Of a DNA stretch of 64,000 nt, positions 55,401-64,000 are shown one piece after another. The notes under the pieces are model-generated. The model saw nothing but the letters and a program-made list of their open reading frames with translations, ran no database searches and had not been told where the DNA came from. Both the position numbers and the translations under genes were made by a program. This stretch comes from Smallanthus sonchifolius (taxonomy: Eukaryota; Streptophyta; Magnoliopsida; Asterales; Asteraceae), in assembly GCA_023525975.1 (NCBI GenBank), contig CM042040.1:56389486-56453485 (forward strand), written 5' to 3'. The stretch's first letter is position 1. The number at the start of each line of letters is the position of its first letter.

Positions 55401-55930
55401 ACATTTACGGGTTGACACAAACATGACCCGTTTAATCCGAAATTTCTTTTTTAATTTTTATTTTTTTGCCTATTAATAAAATAAAATTAGAAATTTACAA
55501 CCAAAAATATAAATGTGTATAAAACAATTACGTTTAAACTATAGAACCTAATGCCCATTTTTCTTTTAGCTTTAAATTTGTGCCATAAAATACCCAACCA
55601 ATTATAAATATGATATAAAACACATTCTCTTAAAAACATGCGGGTCAACTACAAACCTAGCAGGTTGACCTGAACACGAACATGTTTAGCTAAACGTGTT
55701 TGACCCAAACCTCTAAGTTGATCTTTGCTGTGTTTCATGGATATCAGGCATCTTTTATTGATCTGGATATGAAACCTCTTGAGAAAATGCCATACTACTA
55801 TAAGCTGGACCAAGAAATTGTGAGTTGTTACAGTCGGATGATGAAGACCGTATATCAGCCTGAGAAGTCGGCCTCAGGAACTCTGTATCAGGATCAATGC
55901 GCCGCCATTGAAGACAACCTGCATACTTGA
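52410..55930 (+). CDS. IPK1: Inositol-pentakisphosphate 2-kinase, complete, seven exons
   Basis: Adds the 2-phosphate to Ins(1,3,4,5,6)P5 to make phytate (InsP6); in Arabidopsis it affects phosphate storage and sensing. Exons: 52410-52514, 52944-53147, 53231-53378, 53512-53552, 53634-53744, 54549-55142 and 55748-55930. They total 1386 nt, giving 461 aa plus TGA; Arabidopsis IPK1 is 451 aa. All junctions are GT-AG with consistent phase. Motifs: DAADWIYRGEGGLNIVLAY (residues 10-28, the glycine-rich ATP loop), CISVEIKPKCGFLPTSRFI (about 160-178), EYDPLDMFSGSKGRI, QNNFRVFLNGRLVFG, GILDRLLQVQKLDVLDIEGA, the Cys pair QPCAVCRES, and FIDLDMKPLEKMPYYYKLD in the last exon. No lesions. Intron 1 carries a MITE and intron 6 another repeat. 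Confidence 0.96.
52712..52907. mobile_element. MITE with TTGTAAAAATCGGGATT ends in IPK1 intron 1
   Basis: About 196 bp. The left end TTGTAAAAATCGGGATTA is opposed by ATCCCGATTATGGCGAATTT plus TACAACC at the right. ATTACATATAAAAATGTGTA is repeated twice inside. The same family is split in CRSH intron 1 (59652 and 62675). The target duplication is unclear. Confidence 0.5.
55281..55720. repeat. Repeat in IPK1 intron 6
   Basis: Rich in GACCCGTTT, GGGTCGAACC and ACACGAAC words in opposed orientation at its two ends (GTGTTCGTGGGTCGAACCCG left; CTGAACACGAACATGTT right), like plant hAT-type MITEs. Ends not exactly defined. Confidence 0.35.
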
Positions 55931-56739
55931 CAGATTCTGGTTGTAATTTTTCAATCTGTGTTGTGTTAATAAGAGGAAGCCTAAAAAATTTAGCCAACCC
56001 TGAACACCAATGCTAACTGTAATGTGATGTGAAAGTTTTAAACAAGTGAGTGTATCATGTGTAGAATATTTCATATTACCAGCACAGTGGCTTTTCAAGA
56101 GGGATCTTAACTTAATGTGTGTGTAGCTTTAGTAAATTTAATTCCATGAACTATGTTTGTTCATGATTTTCGGTTCTTCATGGAGTTTCTGGTATTTTAG
56201 TATTTATTTTAGTTTATTTTTTCAGTTCATGTTTTAGTATTCTTTTAATTTATTTTTCAGTTCATGATCTTGCACAATTCTGTGAATTAGGACAACGGAA
56301 GTCAAAAGAAAATGACAATGGAAAATAAAATTTTGAATTAATTACACGGATGGCCCCCGTGTTTTACACGGATATCACTTGTGACCTCTATGAATGAAAA
56401 ATTACAGGTTCGGTCTATTAATTTGCACATTTGTAACAGAAATGCCTCTTGGGTTGGATGTCCGTTAACTTTGATTGTTAAATACGTGTGAAAGGACTAA
56501 AATGTCTCTTAGTTTTAAAAATAAAAATAAAAGCTCTTACTATGTCAAACCTCCACCACTACTTTATCGATCTTTATGCAAAACCCACCACCATTTTAAG
56601 GATTTGCAGAACTGATTTCAGATTTAGGAAAACCCATCTGCAGAAAGGGGGTGTGGTCGGTGTTCTTGGTGGGTGGTCGTGTGCAGCGACTTTGTCAAAT
56701 CAGAATTGAACCGAATTTGCAGAACTGCAGAAACTAAAG
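55931..56739. other. IPK1 3' flank and repeat, no gene seen
   Basis: 3' UTR, then repeat-like sequence (ACACGGATGGCCCCCGTG, about 56343). Related words (GGTATTTTGGTCATTTAAC) occur at 58080, suggesting the opposite end of an interrupted element. Low certainty. Confidence 0.3.
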
Positions 56740-56973
56740 GATGTTGAGAAAGAGGATCATGAATTAGGTGAGTTTGTTACGATATTAATAAGTCTAGGGA
56801 CTAATTTGTGATAAAGAATAGTTTCGTTTGTCATTTCCTTTAGTTCAGGGACTTGTTTGTAATTCTGTAATTCTTGTAACTAACCGGTTGTTAAAAGGTT
56901 GTTAGGTTCGTTAATAGAAGGCACACTTGATTTGGTTGAATTCTCCTTCGGTTCTTCTTTCTCTCTTATCAAT
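56740..56973 (+). mobile_element. LTR with primer-binding site
   Basis: Ends CTCTTATCAA, followed by TTGGTATCAGAGCC at 56973, a standard tRNA-iMet primer site. The start is uncertain (TGTTGAGAAAGAGG at about 56741). Only about 70 bp of leader follows before a second LTR starts. Confidence 0.4.
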
Positions 56974-57057
56974 TGGTATCAGAGCCAAACTCGTAGTGGT
57001 GGCCTAGAGGAAGCCAACCGTGACCAACGAGGATGTTGGCCCTTAAGGAGGGTCGAT

Positions 57058-57201
57058 TGTTATGGACTGAAACCATTGCAAGGTATGATACTTGTCCCAC
57101 ATCGGTTGTATGGACATTAGATGTAGGGCCTATAACTCAAATGGCTCACTCTCCCATCAGACTAGTCTTTTGGGATGAGTTCTACCATTTGGTTTGTAAC
57201 A
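57058..57201 (+). mobile_element. Short 144 bp LTR with primer-binding site
   Basis: Starts TGTTATGG and ends TTTGTAACA, with 5 bp inverted termini TGTTA/TAACA. GTGGTATCAGAGC follows at 57202, an iMet primer site. Contains CTTGTCCCACATCGGTTG. A purine-rich CCTTAAGGAGGG lies just upstream. A gypsy gag frame starts 90 bp downstream. Confidence 0.6.
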
Positions 57202-57290
57202 GTGGTATCAGAGCTTCCGACCCTCGGAGCTCTTGTTTGTTGATCTTACACCATCGATCGAAATACCTGCAAGTATCGTCGGTGCAACCA

Positions 57291-57960
57291 TGGCGACGAG
57301 GAATGTGACTCTGGAGCAGCGAGTCCATGAGCATGACGACACACTTTTATGGTTAGAAGCGGCAACATGCATGAATTTGACGAAGCTCGAAGAAATTAAA
57401 GCCTGCTACAATAAAGAATTCTTCTGATTTGGAAGCCATGAAGAATCAATTGGTTAACAATTCTGTTCAGATGACCGAGATTCTTAAGAATTTCCAATTA
57501 CTTAGTAATTTGCGTCCTAACCAGACAAATGGATCCAGTTCCAGTAATGACGGTGCTAAAACCAGGAACACTTGGATGAATGGCAACAACACACACTTAA
57601 CAAAGATGGAATTTCCAAAGTTTAATGGCATCACTGTTGAAGGATGGTTATGCAAGGTTGAGCACTTCTTTTCTATTGATGAGACATCTGAACAAATCAA
57701 AGTGAAGTATGCTATTGTGCATCTGGAAGATATGGCTTTGCTATGGCACCACTCCTTTGTTCAACCTAGAGGTGGTTCTATTGATGGTCTATCTTGGCAG
57801 GAGTATAAAGCATTCACTTCCACTCGATTTGCAATGGTCATTGGCCAAGAAGCTATGGGAGCTCTAGTTGCATTGCGGCTTGCGGCAAACAGGTTCATTA
57901 CAATATCTTTGTCAAGAATTTGACTTAGCTCTCACTAAAGTAGCCATTTTGTGATGAATA
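57291..57960 (+). pseudogene. Ty3/gypsy gag (Retrotrans_gag), truncated
   Basis: MATRNVTLEQRVHEHDDTLL begins at 57291 and breaks at a TGA near 57425. It resumes at 57429: NQLVNNSVQMTEILKNF, then LTKMEFPKFNGITVEGWLCK, VEHFFSIDETSEQIKVKYA, VHLEDMALLWHHSFV and WQEYKAFTSTRF. This is the capsid domain of chromovirus-like gypsy elements. Similarity fades after ALVALRL at about 57890 and no protease or polymerase follows. Confidence 0.75.
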
Positions 57961-58414
57961 TTAGCTTATGTTAAGCCAGAAATAGATTATCCTCCTAGGT
58001 TGTTAAGACCTAAAAATTAATCTGGTGGCAGGTGGTGGCGACGGCGACAGCTGGTGGTGGTGGATTGGGGAAGAAGAGGGGTATTTTGGTCATTTAACAA
58101 GAACTAACTGAAAAAATTAACGACATTAGTAAAATTGGACTAAAAGAATTAAGAAATATAACGTCATGGACTCAGAGTGTTAGGGGTGTGTTGAACCTGT
58201 TAAGACCATCAAACCTCTGGAACAAAAACTGAAGTTTACTCTAATTTTTAATGGATGTATTTTATTTTTCAAGAAAAGTATTCTGACTCTACACCTCTGC
58301 TCCAACTGTTTTCAAGAAAAGCCTCTCCTCAAGAAAAGTGCTCTCTCAAAGTGGACATGCCCATCCTTCTGTCAAGCCATCACGAAGTAAGTTGTATTTT
58401 TTGCTTTAGTTTTC

Positions 58415-58423
<9 letters not shown>

Positions 58424-58450
<27 letters not shown>
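58424..58450. repeat. (TTA)n microsatellite
   Basis: About nine TTA repeats. Confidence 0.9.
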
Positions 58451-58455
<5 letters not shown>

Positions 58456-58607
58456 TTAATTAACAACGTGTGAATTGAATTGTGTACGATTTATGTTTCT
58501 GTTATTTTTATGTATAGATGCATTGTTAGAAAGATACTTGGTAAAAAAAAAACCTAAATAAAGTATTGAGACTTCGTTAAATATGTTAAATTTCAATGAA
58601 AATAATA

Positions 58608-58775
58608 ATAAAAGAAGTCTAGAGGAAATTGAATTATACGAAAATGAAGTTGTTGGTGACCCGGCCTTGCGTAAATCAATTTATGATTATTCGAGTAGTA
58701 TAGGGAGAAAGTAAAAAGCCGATACATAATTAAAGGCCATTGTCAACCAAAATATCATATTTTTACTAAAAAGGA
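58608..58775 (+). pseudogene. hAT transposase (TTF zinc finger) relic
   Basis: The frame gives ELYENEVVGDPALRKSIYDY and, after a stop, KGHCQPKYHIFTKK. DPxLRxxI...KGxCQPKxHxF is the N-terminal TTF-type zinc-finger signature of plant hAT-like transposases. Only this block remains; nothing further of the transposase was found. Confidence 0.55.
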
Positions 58776-59243
58776 AATTTGTGAAGGCATGAGAAAATTT
58801 CTATTATGACCCCCGGTAAATGTCATATTCACATTCGGTTGCTTGACCCAGGTTGATAATATTGCTCCAGTGTGTATAGTAAACATCACTTAGCGATCAC
58901 TGTCCTTCAGTTTTTCCTTTACGTAACACTGACCCTTTGTCATTTATTTCGACACTGCCCAGAGCAAGCACTAACTTGCCAACCTGTCTTTCGGCCTTAG
59001 CATTCTAAAATTTAGTGAAAATTAAACTTTCATGCTTAAATAGATAAAAAAGAAAAAAAAATGGTAAAAATTGTTATTTTCTTTTACAAATCTTTAGTTT
59101 TTATTTGTTGTTTTGAGATAGAAAGGCAAAGATTAAAGAGGCCTTTAAATTGACGTGGTTACCTTGCTAACCATTAAGCGGTCGATGATCGTCGTTATAG
59201 ACGAACCAACTGACGCTCCTACTCAATCAAAATCAAACCATCA
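58776..59243 (+). other. CRSH upstream region
   Basis: No gene seen; should contain the CRSH promoter and 5' UTR. Confidence 0.35.
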
Positions 59244-62200
59244 ATGGAGGCGTTTAGGCAGCCTCCATCGCTTACAATCATTTCCCCCAAAACCAGTAAT
59301 CGTATTAACAAATTCCCCCTTGTTGCTGTTCAGACTTCCCGTTCCTCCTTGGTCAAAATGTTTCTTTCTCTTCCTCCGACTCCGACTCCGATGGCGGATG
59401 GCGGGAAGATGGTGGTGGAGCTGGTTGGCACTTTCAATGAGCTGACTGAGAGGATGAAGAACAATAACCACCACATACTCTCTCCAATGCTATTCGAAGC
59501 CCTAAAACTTTGCCTCCCGATTTTACAGTCTCTCCCTCTTTCTCCCGACGGCCGTTCCCCTCTCTCCCGTGCACTCTCCGTCGCTCTCCTCCTCGCCGAT
59601 CTCCAGGTAAGCTAACCAATTCTCATCATGACCACCATCATCAGTGTTCTCGTGTTGTAAAAATAGGGATTGATTGGGATTAATGGTAATCGGTGGATTA
59701 CCTTGTAATTTTAGGTTAGTCTGACAATTAATCGGTAATCGGGATTAATAGGACCTAGTCCGCATTAATCGGCTCAAATTGAAATGTGGGTGTTAAACAG
59801 AATTAAGCCCAAATAATGACTCGATTCATGGATCCATGGGTTTTTATTTAACCTAATCGTAAAACTGAATGTCGTTCTCCACCTCTGACTTGTTTTCGTT
59901 GCTGCTATAGCCTAATCGCTACCTGCAGCTTCAAATCGACGGCCACATGTGCTAATACGGACAAGAAGATGATGAATTTTGAAATATTTGATATTAAAAG
60001 TATTTGATTTTGAAGTATTTGAACTATTTTATCTTTGAAGTATTTAAACTTTTAATCTTTGAAGTATTTGAGATTTTGAACTAATATATTAATGTTTGTA
60101 TTTGTATATATATATATATATATATAGGGTGAAATTCATAAGAAAACTAACATTTAGGGAGAGAACGAGAGAACTCCTCTTTAAAGGTAAAAAAAATAAT
60201 TAAAAAATCATAACTCAAAATATAAATCAAAAACTAAAAAAGTGGTTCGGATACCTTGTTTCCCACGTCGTCCTCGTTCAAAAAAAAAAAAAAAACTCAA
60301 AAAAATAGTCAGTTTAGTTATTGGGTTTAGTTTAGCTTTAGGTTAGGTTTTTGGAGGAGGGGAGAGGGTTTAGGTTTTTTGAGGGTGGGTGGGGGGTTTA
60401 GGTTTTTTGGGGGTGGGTGGGGTGGGGTTAGGTTTTTGGGTGGGGGTAGGGTGAGGGGTTTAGTTTTTTGGGGTGGTACTACACATATGCAGTATTATGT
60501 TTAGGGTTAGGTTTTTAAGGGTGGGTGCGGTGGGTTTAGGTTTTTGGGTGGGGGTGGGTGGGGTGGGTGGGTTTAAGTTTTTGGGTGGGGTGGGTGGGTT
60601 TAGGTTTTTGGGTGGGGGTGTGTGGGAGGTTTAGGTTTTTGGTGGTGAGTGTGATGGGTTTAGGATTTTGGGGGTGGGTGTGGGGGGTTTAGGTTTTTGG
60701 GTGGGGGTGGGGGTGGGGTGGGTTTTGGGGTGATACTACACATATGCAATATTGAAAATAATAAGAAAAAATAAACGACGAGTTAATTATTATTTTTTAT
60801 AACGTTATTTATACTCAAATGAAAGATAAATAAATTCTTGATTTAATGGTGCAATTTAAAAAAAAAATAATAATGTATGCAAAAGATAGAAATGTTTAAA
60901 GATTTATATATTTTAAGTTCCAATTTTATCCTTCCTCTTTAAAATTCCACCCTTTTTTTCTTTGTGGTTCTATAGTTCTCTCATTAAAGTGAGTTCTCTC
61001 ATGAACTCAACCTTATATATATATATATACTAGCTTTAACCCCATGTGTTACATGGCGTGAAACGCTAACATTATATTAATAACTATCTTAACACCTCTT
61101 TTTATACAAATTTGATATTGTATTGGTAACTTTTTCATTTTGTTAAATGTTATGATTTATGGATGATAGTAATCAAAACATAAAAAAAAATACATGAAAA
61201 TACATTTCATAAGTGGTGTATTTTTACAATACATTAAATTACATATCAAATGAAACCTTACAATGATGATTTAACAATTTGAAAATACTTCATTGTATAC
61301 AACATTTGATGTGATATTGGTAACTTTTCAATGTTTAACACCCACTAAATGCAACAAATAATAGAGTTTCTTTTCCTCAATGACTGAAACCACAAAAAAA
61401 CCAAAACCGTTCGAAAAATAGGGCACAAACGGTGCGAACCTGATTGAAGCCAGTAGAGAGTCAAAGAAATCGAAGATAATCAAATTGGTCAACGATTTCC
61501 TTGCATACGTTGTTTCTCCATTTGATTAGTTTCTTGAACTTTATCAGCCTTTTTGTATAAACTTTAATCTTGATATTGTAACATATTTACAAATGATTAA
61601 GTTGTAATTAAATTTACGTATCAAAATTAAGTTACTTTTTTTTAAATCTCGTATTTTATACGGAAAATCTCGCTAAACCTTTAATATTTAATCTCTCATT
61701 TAAAATAAAATAAAATTTAAATTTCAACAATATATCGTCTTTTAAATTCAAAATTTTACTTCAAAATTTAAAAGCGCACTCCTTAATATATCGACACAAT
61801 TTAAATTTAAAATTCCAAAATTGAATATAAAAAAATTAAAACTAATAAATTAGAATTGAAGCCAAACATACTTTTTTGAAAAAAAAATCTCATTATTTAA
61901 AAAAACCAATTTTAAAATATAATACACTTTTAAAAATAAATATTTATAAATTTCTTAATTTTAATTAAAAACTAACTATTAAAATTTTAAAATCAAAACA
62001 AAAATATTATTTATAAATTTTTAACTTAATTAAAAAACTACTAATTAAATATTAATAAACTTTATTTTAACACGTTATTATTTAAATACAAAAGTAGTCT
62101 TTTTCAAAACTCCTGTTTTTTAATTTTTGATTTTTTTTAAATTCACTTTTGATGACAATTTTTTTTTAACGGCAACACTTAGATATTTTAGGATAATTGG

Positions 62201-63629
62201 GTTTCCCGGGCAACACCTAGAACATCTAGGGCAGCCCACCACAGGAGGAACCCCCAACTGGGTAAACCCCTGACCTGGCCACAGACCCCTTTTTTGTTGT
62301 TGCTAGGATTCGAACCCAAGACCTCCACTATGAAAAGTCTTGGGGCTACCATTGCACCAAATGGCCAACGGTTTTTTATGACAATTAAAAAATAAATTTG
62401 AGTTGATGGTAATAATGATGAATTAATTTGGTAAAATGTTTATTTATGTAATTTTTCAAAAAAGTTAAAATATGGAAAGATTGAATAGTGAATATAAATA
62501 TGGTTTTGGGAGGAAAAAAAGTTGTGAGGATGAATATGGTGATGACAATTGACAAAAAATTTAATTTTTTATTAGAATAGGGATATGAAAAATTATGTAT
62601 AAAAGTTTCAATCCGATTAATCCCTAGTCGGTACTCCAACGCCCCGGCTAGCGCGTAACGATTTTTACAACTACTCATCATCTTCTTCTAGGGTTTAACA
62701 TTAACTGGTCACAGATGGACGCTCAAGTTATTTCTGCTGGTATTCTGAGGGAAGTTGTTGAGGGGTGTGGCATAAGCATGTTCCAAGTTATAGATCGCAT
62801 AGGTATGAGTACAGCTCATTTACTCCATGAATGTTTCCGTGTCACCAAAATTGCTTCCAAAATTGACACTTTTGATGACGAAAGTTGTTCAGCCCTTAGG
62901 AAATTCTGTCTCACATACTATGATGTTAGGGCTTTGATTCTTCATCTTGCTGTGAAGCTTGATATGATGAAGCATTTAGAGTACCTCCCTAGATACCAGC
63001 AGCAGATGGTATCTCTAGAGGTTATGAAAATACACGCGCCTCTGGCACACGCGATTGGGACAAACTCGTTGTCCCTTGAACTCGAGGATCTCTCGTTTCA
63101 GTACCTGTTTCCTTACTCTTACCTTTATGTAAATACCTGGTTAAGGAGCCATGATACTGGGATAATACATGATTTTAAGGAACAGTTATTTCAGTTGCTG
63201 AATTCGGATCCTGTCTTAGCGCAAATGGTGTATGAAATCTCAGTTGAGGGTCGGTGTAAAAGTCGATATAGCACTATGAAAAAGTTACTGAGGGATGGGC
63301 GTAAGCCTGAGGAGGTAAACGATATTTTAGGATTGCGGGTCGTGTTGAAGCCTTGTTCGAAGTTAGAGTCATCGGAGGAAGCATGTTATAGGGCGCGATC
63401 AGTGATCCAAACTTTGTGGAAGGAGGTGCCTAGCAGGACAAAAGATTATATTTCAAGGCCTAAGGCTAATGGTTACAAGAGTCTGCACATGGCTGTTGAT
63501 GTGAGTGGCGATGGGAGGACTAGGCCGCTAATGGAGATACAAATACGGACGGAAGAGATGAACTTGTTTGCGTCTGATGGAACGGCTTCACATTCGTTTT
63601 ACAAAGGTGGTCTTACTAATGCAGATGAA
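59244..63629 (+). CDS. CRSH: Ca2+-activated RelA/SpoT homologue CRSH, first two exons
   Basis: Plastid (p)ppGpp synthetase whose C-terminal EF-hands make it calcium-dependent. Exon 1 is 59244-59606 (CTCCAG|GTAAGC) and exon 2 is 62715-63629 (GATGAA|GTAAGT), both phase 0, 426 codons so far; the EF-hand exons lie right of the window. The start MEAFRQPPSLTIISPKTS fits a plastid transit peptide. Exon 1 ends GGKMVVELVGTFNELTERM and SPLSRALSVALLLADLQ. Exon 2 has the degenerate HD region (AGILREVVEGCG, LTYYDVRALILHLAVKLD), which lacks the HD and ED metal residues of true hydrolases, as known for CRSH. The synthetase domain then reads CKSRYSTMKKLLRDGRKPEE, ILGLRVVL, RTKDYISRPKANGYKSLHMA and LMEIQIRT. 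Intron 1 (3,108 bp) is packed with repeats. No lesions seen. Confidence 0.94.
60127..61016. mobile_element. Element with opposed GTTCTCTC/GAGAGAAC ends in CRSH intron
   Basis: The left end AGGGTGAAATTCATAAGAAA is opposed by TTCTCTCATGAACTCAACCT at the right, both next to (AT)n runs (60105-60126 and 61015-61030). Similar opposed ends are common in plant MITE/MULE-like repeats. The interior is the G-rich array. No coding sequence. Confidence 0.45.
60345..60735 (+). repeat. G-rich array (GGGTTTAGGTTTTTGGGTGG-type), potential G-quadruplexes
   Basis: About ten degenerate units of GGTTTAGGTTTTTGGGTGGG with G-runs of 3-6, all on the plus (transcribed) strand. ACTACACATATGCA occurs twice, near 60478 and 60734. 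GGGTTTAG matches the plant telomere unit TTTAGGG out of register, but the array is not telomeric. Confidence 0.8.
61026..62160. other. Remainder of CRSH intron 1
   Basis: AT-rich, no gene seen. CATGTAACACATGGGG followed by TTAAAGCTAG on the minus strand (about 61055-61031) looks like a Helitron 3' end (hairpin plus CTAG|T) in reverse; the matching 5' end was not found. Confidence 0.3.
62161..62377 (-). mobile_element. tRNA-derived SINE with 9 bp target duplication
   Basis: On the minus strand: A-box TGGTGCAATGG (about 62362-62352), B-box GGTTCGAATCC (62319-62309), then a body and an A-rich tail (the T-run at 62161-62167). Flanked by ATGACAATT at 62152-62160 and 62378-62386. No protein. Confidence 0.75.
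62590..62675. repeat. Right end of the TTGTAAAAATCG MITE split in CRSH intron
   Basis: CCGATTAATCCC and CGATTTTTACAAC face the left end TTGTAAAAATAGGGATT at 59652-59790. Together they resemble the 196 bp element in IPK1 intron 1, pulled apart by about 2.8 kb of later insertions. Confidence 0.45.
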
Positions 63630-63659
63630 GTAAGTTTCCTTATTAACTTTATAACAGTT

Positions 63660-64000
63660 TCAAAATGACTAAGCCCGGAAAAACGGGTGGGTTGGATTGG
63701 GTTGGGTAACGGGTCAGAATGGGTTATGACCAAAATGAGTTCGGGTCAAAACGGGTCATTTAAAAAAAGGTATCAATTTGCTTCGGATTAGAATGGGTTG
63801 TAACAAAAAAGTGGTGCGGGTTGAAATAAGATGTCTTAGAAAAGTACCAAAATTTGCCACCCGTTTGAACTCATTCTAAATTTACATAGTTTTTAGGCGA
63901 ACCATCTTGACCTAAATTTAATTAAGGTGTTACCCATTTCACCCTGTTTTGTGTTATGGTTACCCAATTCAACCCAAAATACAAAAAATATTTACCCAAA
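63660..64000. repeat. Repeat in CRSH intron 2 (runs off window)
   Basis: Starts CGGGTGGGTTGGATTGGGTT with many GGGTCA/GGGTTG words. Later CACCCGTTTGAA and TTACCCAATTCAACCC face the other way, like a MITE. Its right end is outside the window. Confidence 0.4.

Noticed and set aside
60345..60735. Interstitial telomere array
   Set aside because: Units contain GGGTTTAG but not repeated exact TTTAGGG; G-runs and spacing vary.
1..64000. A functional gene cluster (PDK, MRC, PPR2, IPK1, CRSH)
   Set aside because: The genes differ in pathway and strand and are separated by kilobases of transposons; shared organelle targeting is not enough to claim a cluster.

Overview
This is a gene-poor, repeat-rich stretch of a eudicot plant nuclear genome. 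Split genes with GT-AG introns, plastid and mitochondrial housekeeping genes, and dense nested retrotransposons (Ty1/copia, Ty3/gypsy of Tat-like, Athila-like and chromovirus-like types), hAT, PIF/Harbinger, Helitron-like, LINE and SINE sequences all point there. Repeat flavour suggests Asteraceae (lettuce, sunflower or daisy relatives), but this is an inference from memory of such repeats, not a search.

Six host genes can be read. They are the 3' end of eIF3 subunit L (1-2242, +); a coiled-coil plastid protein best matched to MRC/PII1 (21759-24456, +), which carries an in-frame stop and a late frameshift; a complete six-exon pyruvate dehydrogenase kinase (25678-28497, -, 369 aa); a two-exon plastid PPR protein of the PPR2/EMB2750 type (38628-48545, +, 489 aa) with an 8.4 kb intron; a complete seven-exon inositol-pentakisphosphate 2-kinase, IPK1 (52410-55930, +, 461 aa); and the first two exons of the plastid Ca2+-activated RelA/SpoT homologue CRSH (59244-63629, +), running off the right edge. 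They do not form a pathway; four of the products (MRC, PPR2, CRSH, PDK) are organellar.

The rest is mobile DNA. 3.6-20.5 kb is a nest: two like-oriented LTR copies (3642 and 19073) flank a decayed Harbinger element, a Tat-type LTR plus gag broken by a reverse-oriented related LTR, and an Athila-like gag-protease remnant with a 1.65 kb 3' LTR and an intact cysteine-rich ORF. 29.2-38.4 kb holds copia pieces, a 3.1 kb solo LTR with a SINE inside, a hAT MITE and a Helitron-like element. The PPR2 intron holds a decayed reverse copia into which a hAT element (carrying a fragment of mitochondrial complex I 51 kDa subunit), a MULE-like element and a young copia with near-identical 122 bp LTRs have inserted. 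49-52 kb has a minisatellite whose units keep a hairpin by compensating changes, then a LINE tail. The CRSH intron holds a G-rich array and a SINE with a 9 bp target duplication.

No new multi-gene system was found. The strongest second-look items are the gene-fragment-carrying hAT element, the covarying hairpin minisatellite, the cysteine-rich ORF at 16277-16741, and the damaged MRC-like gene.
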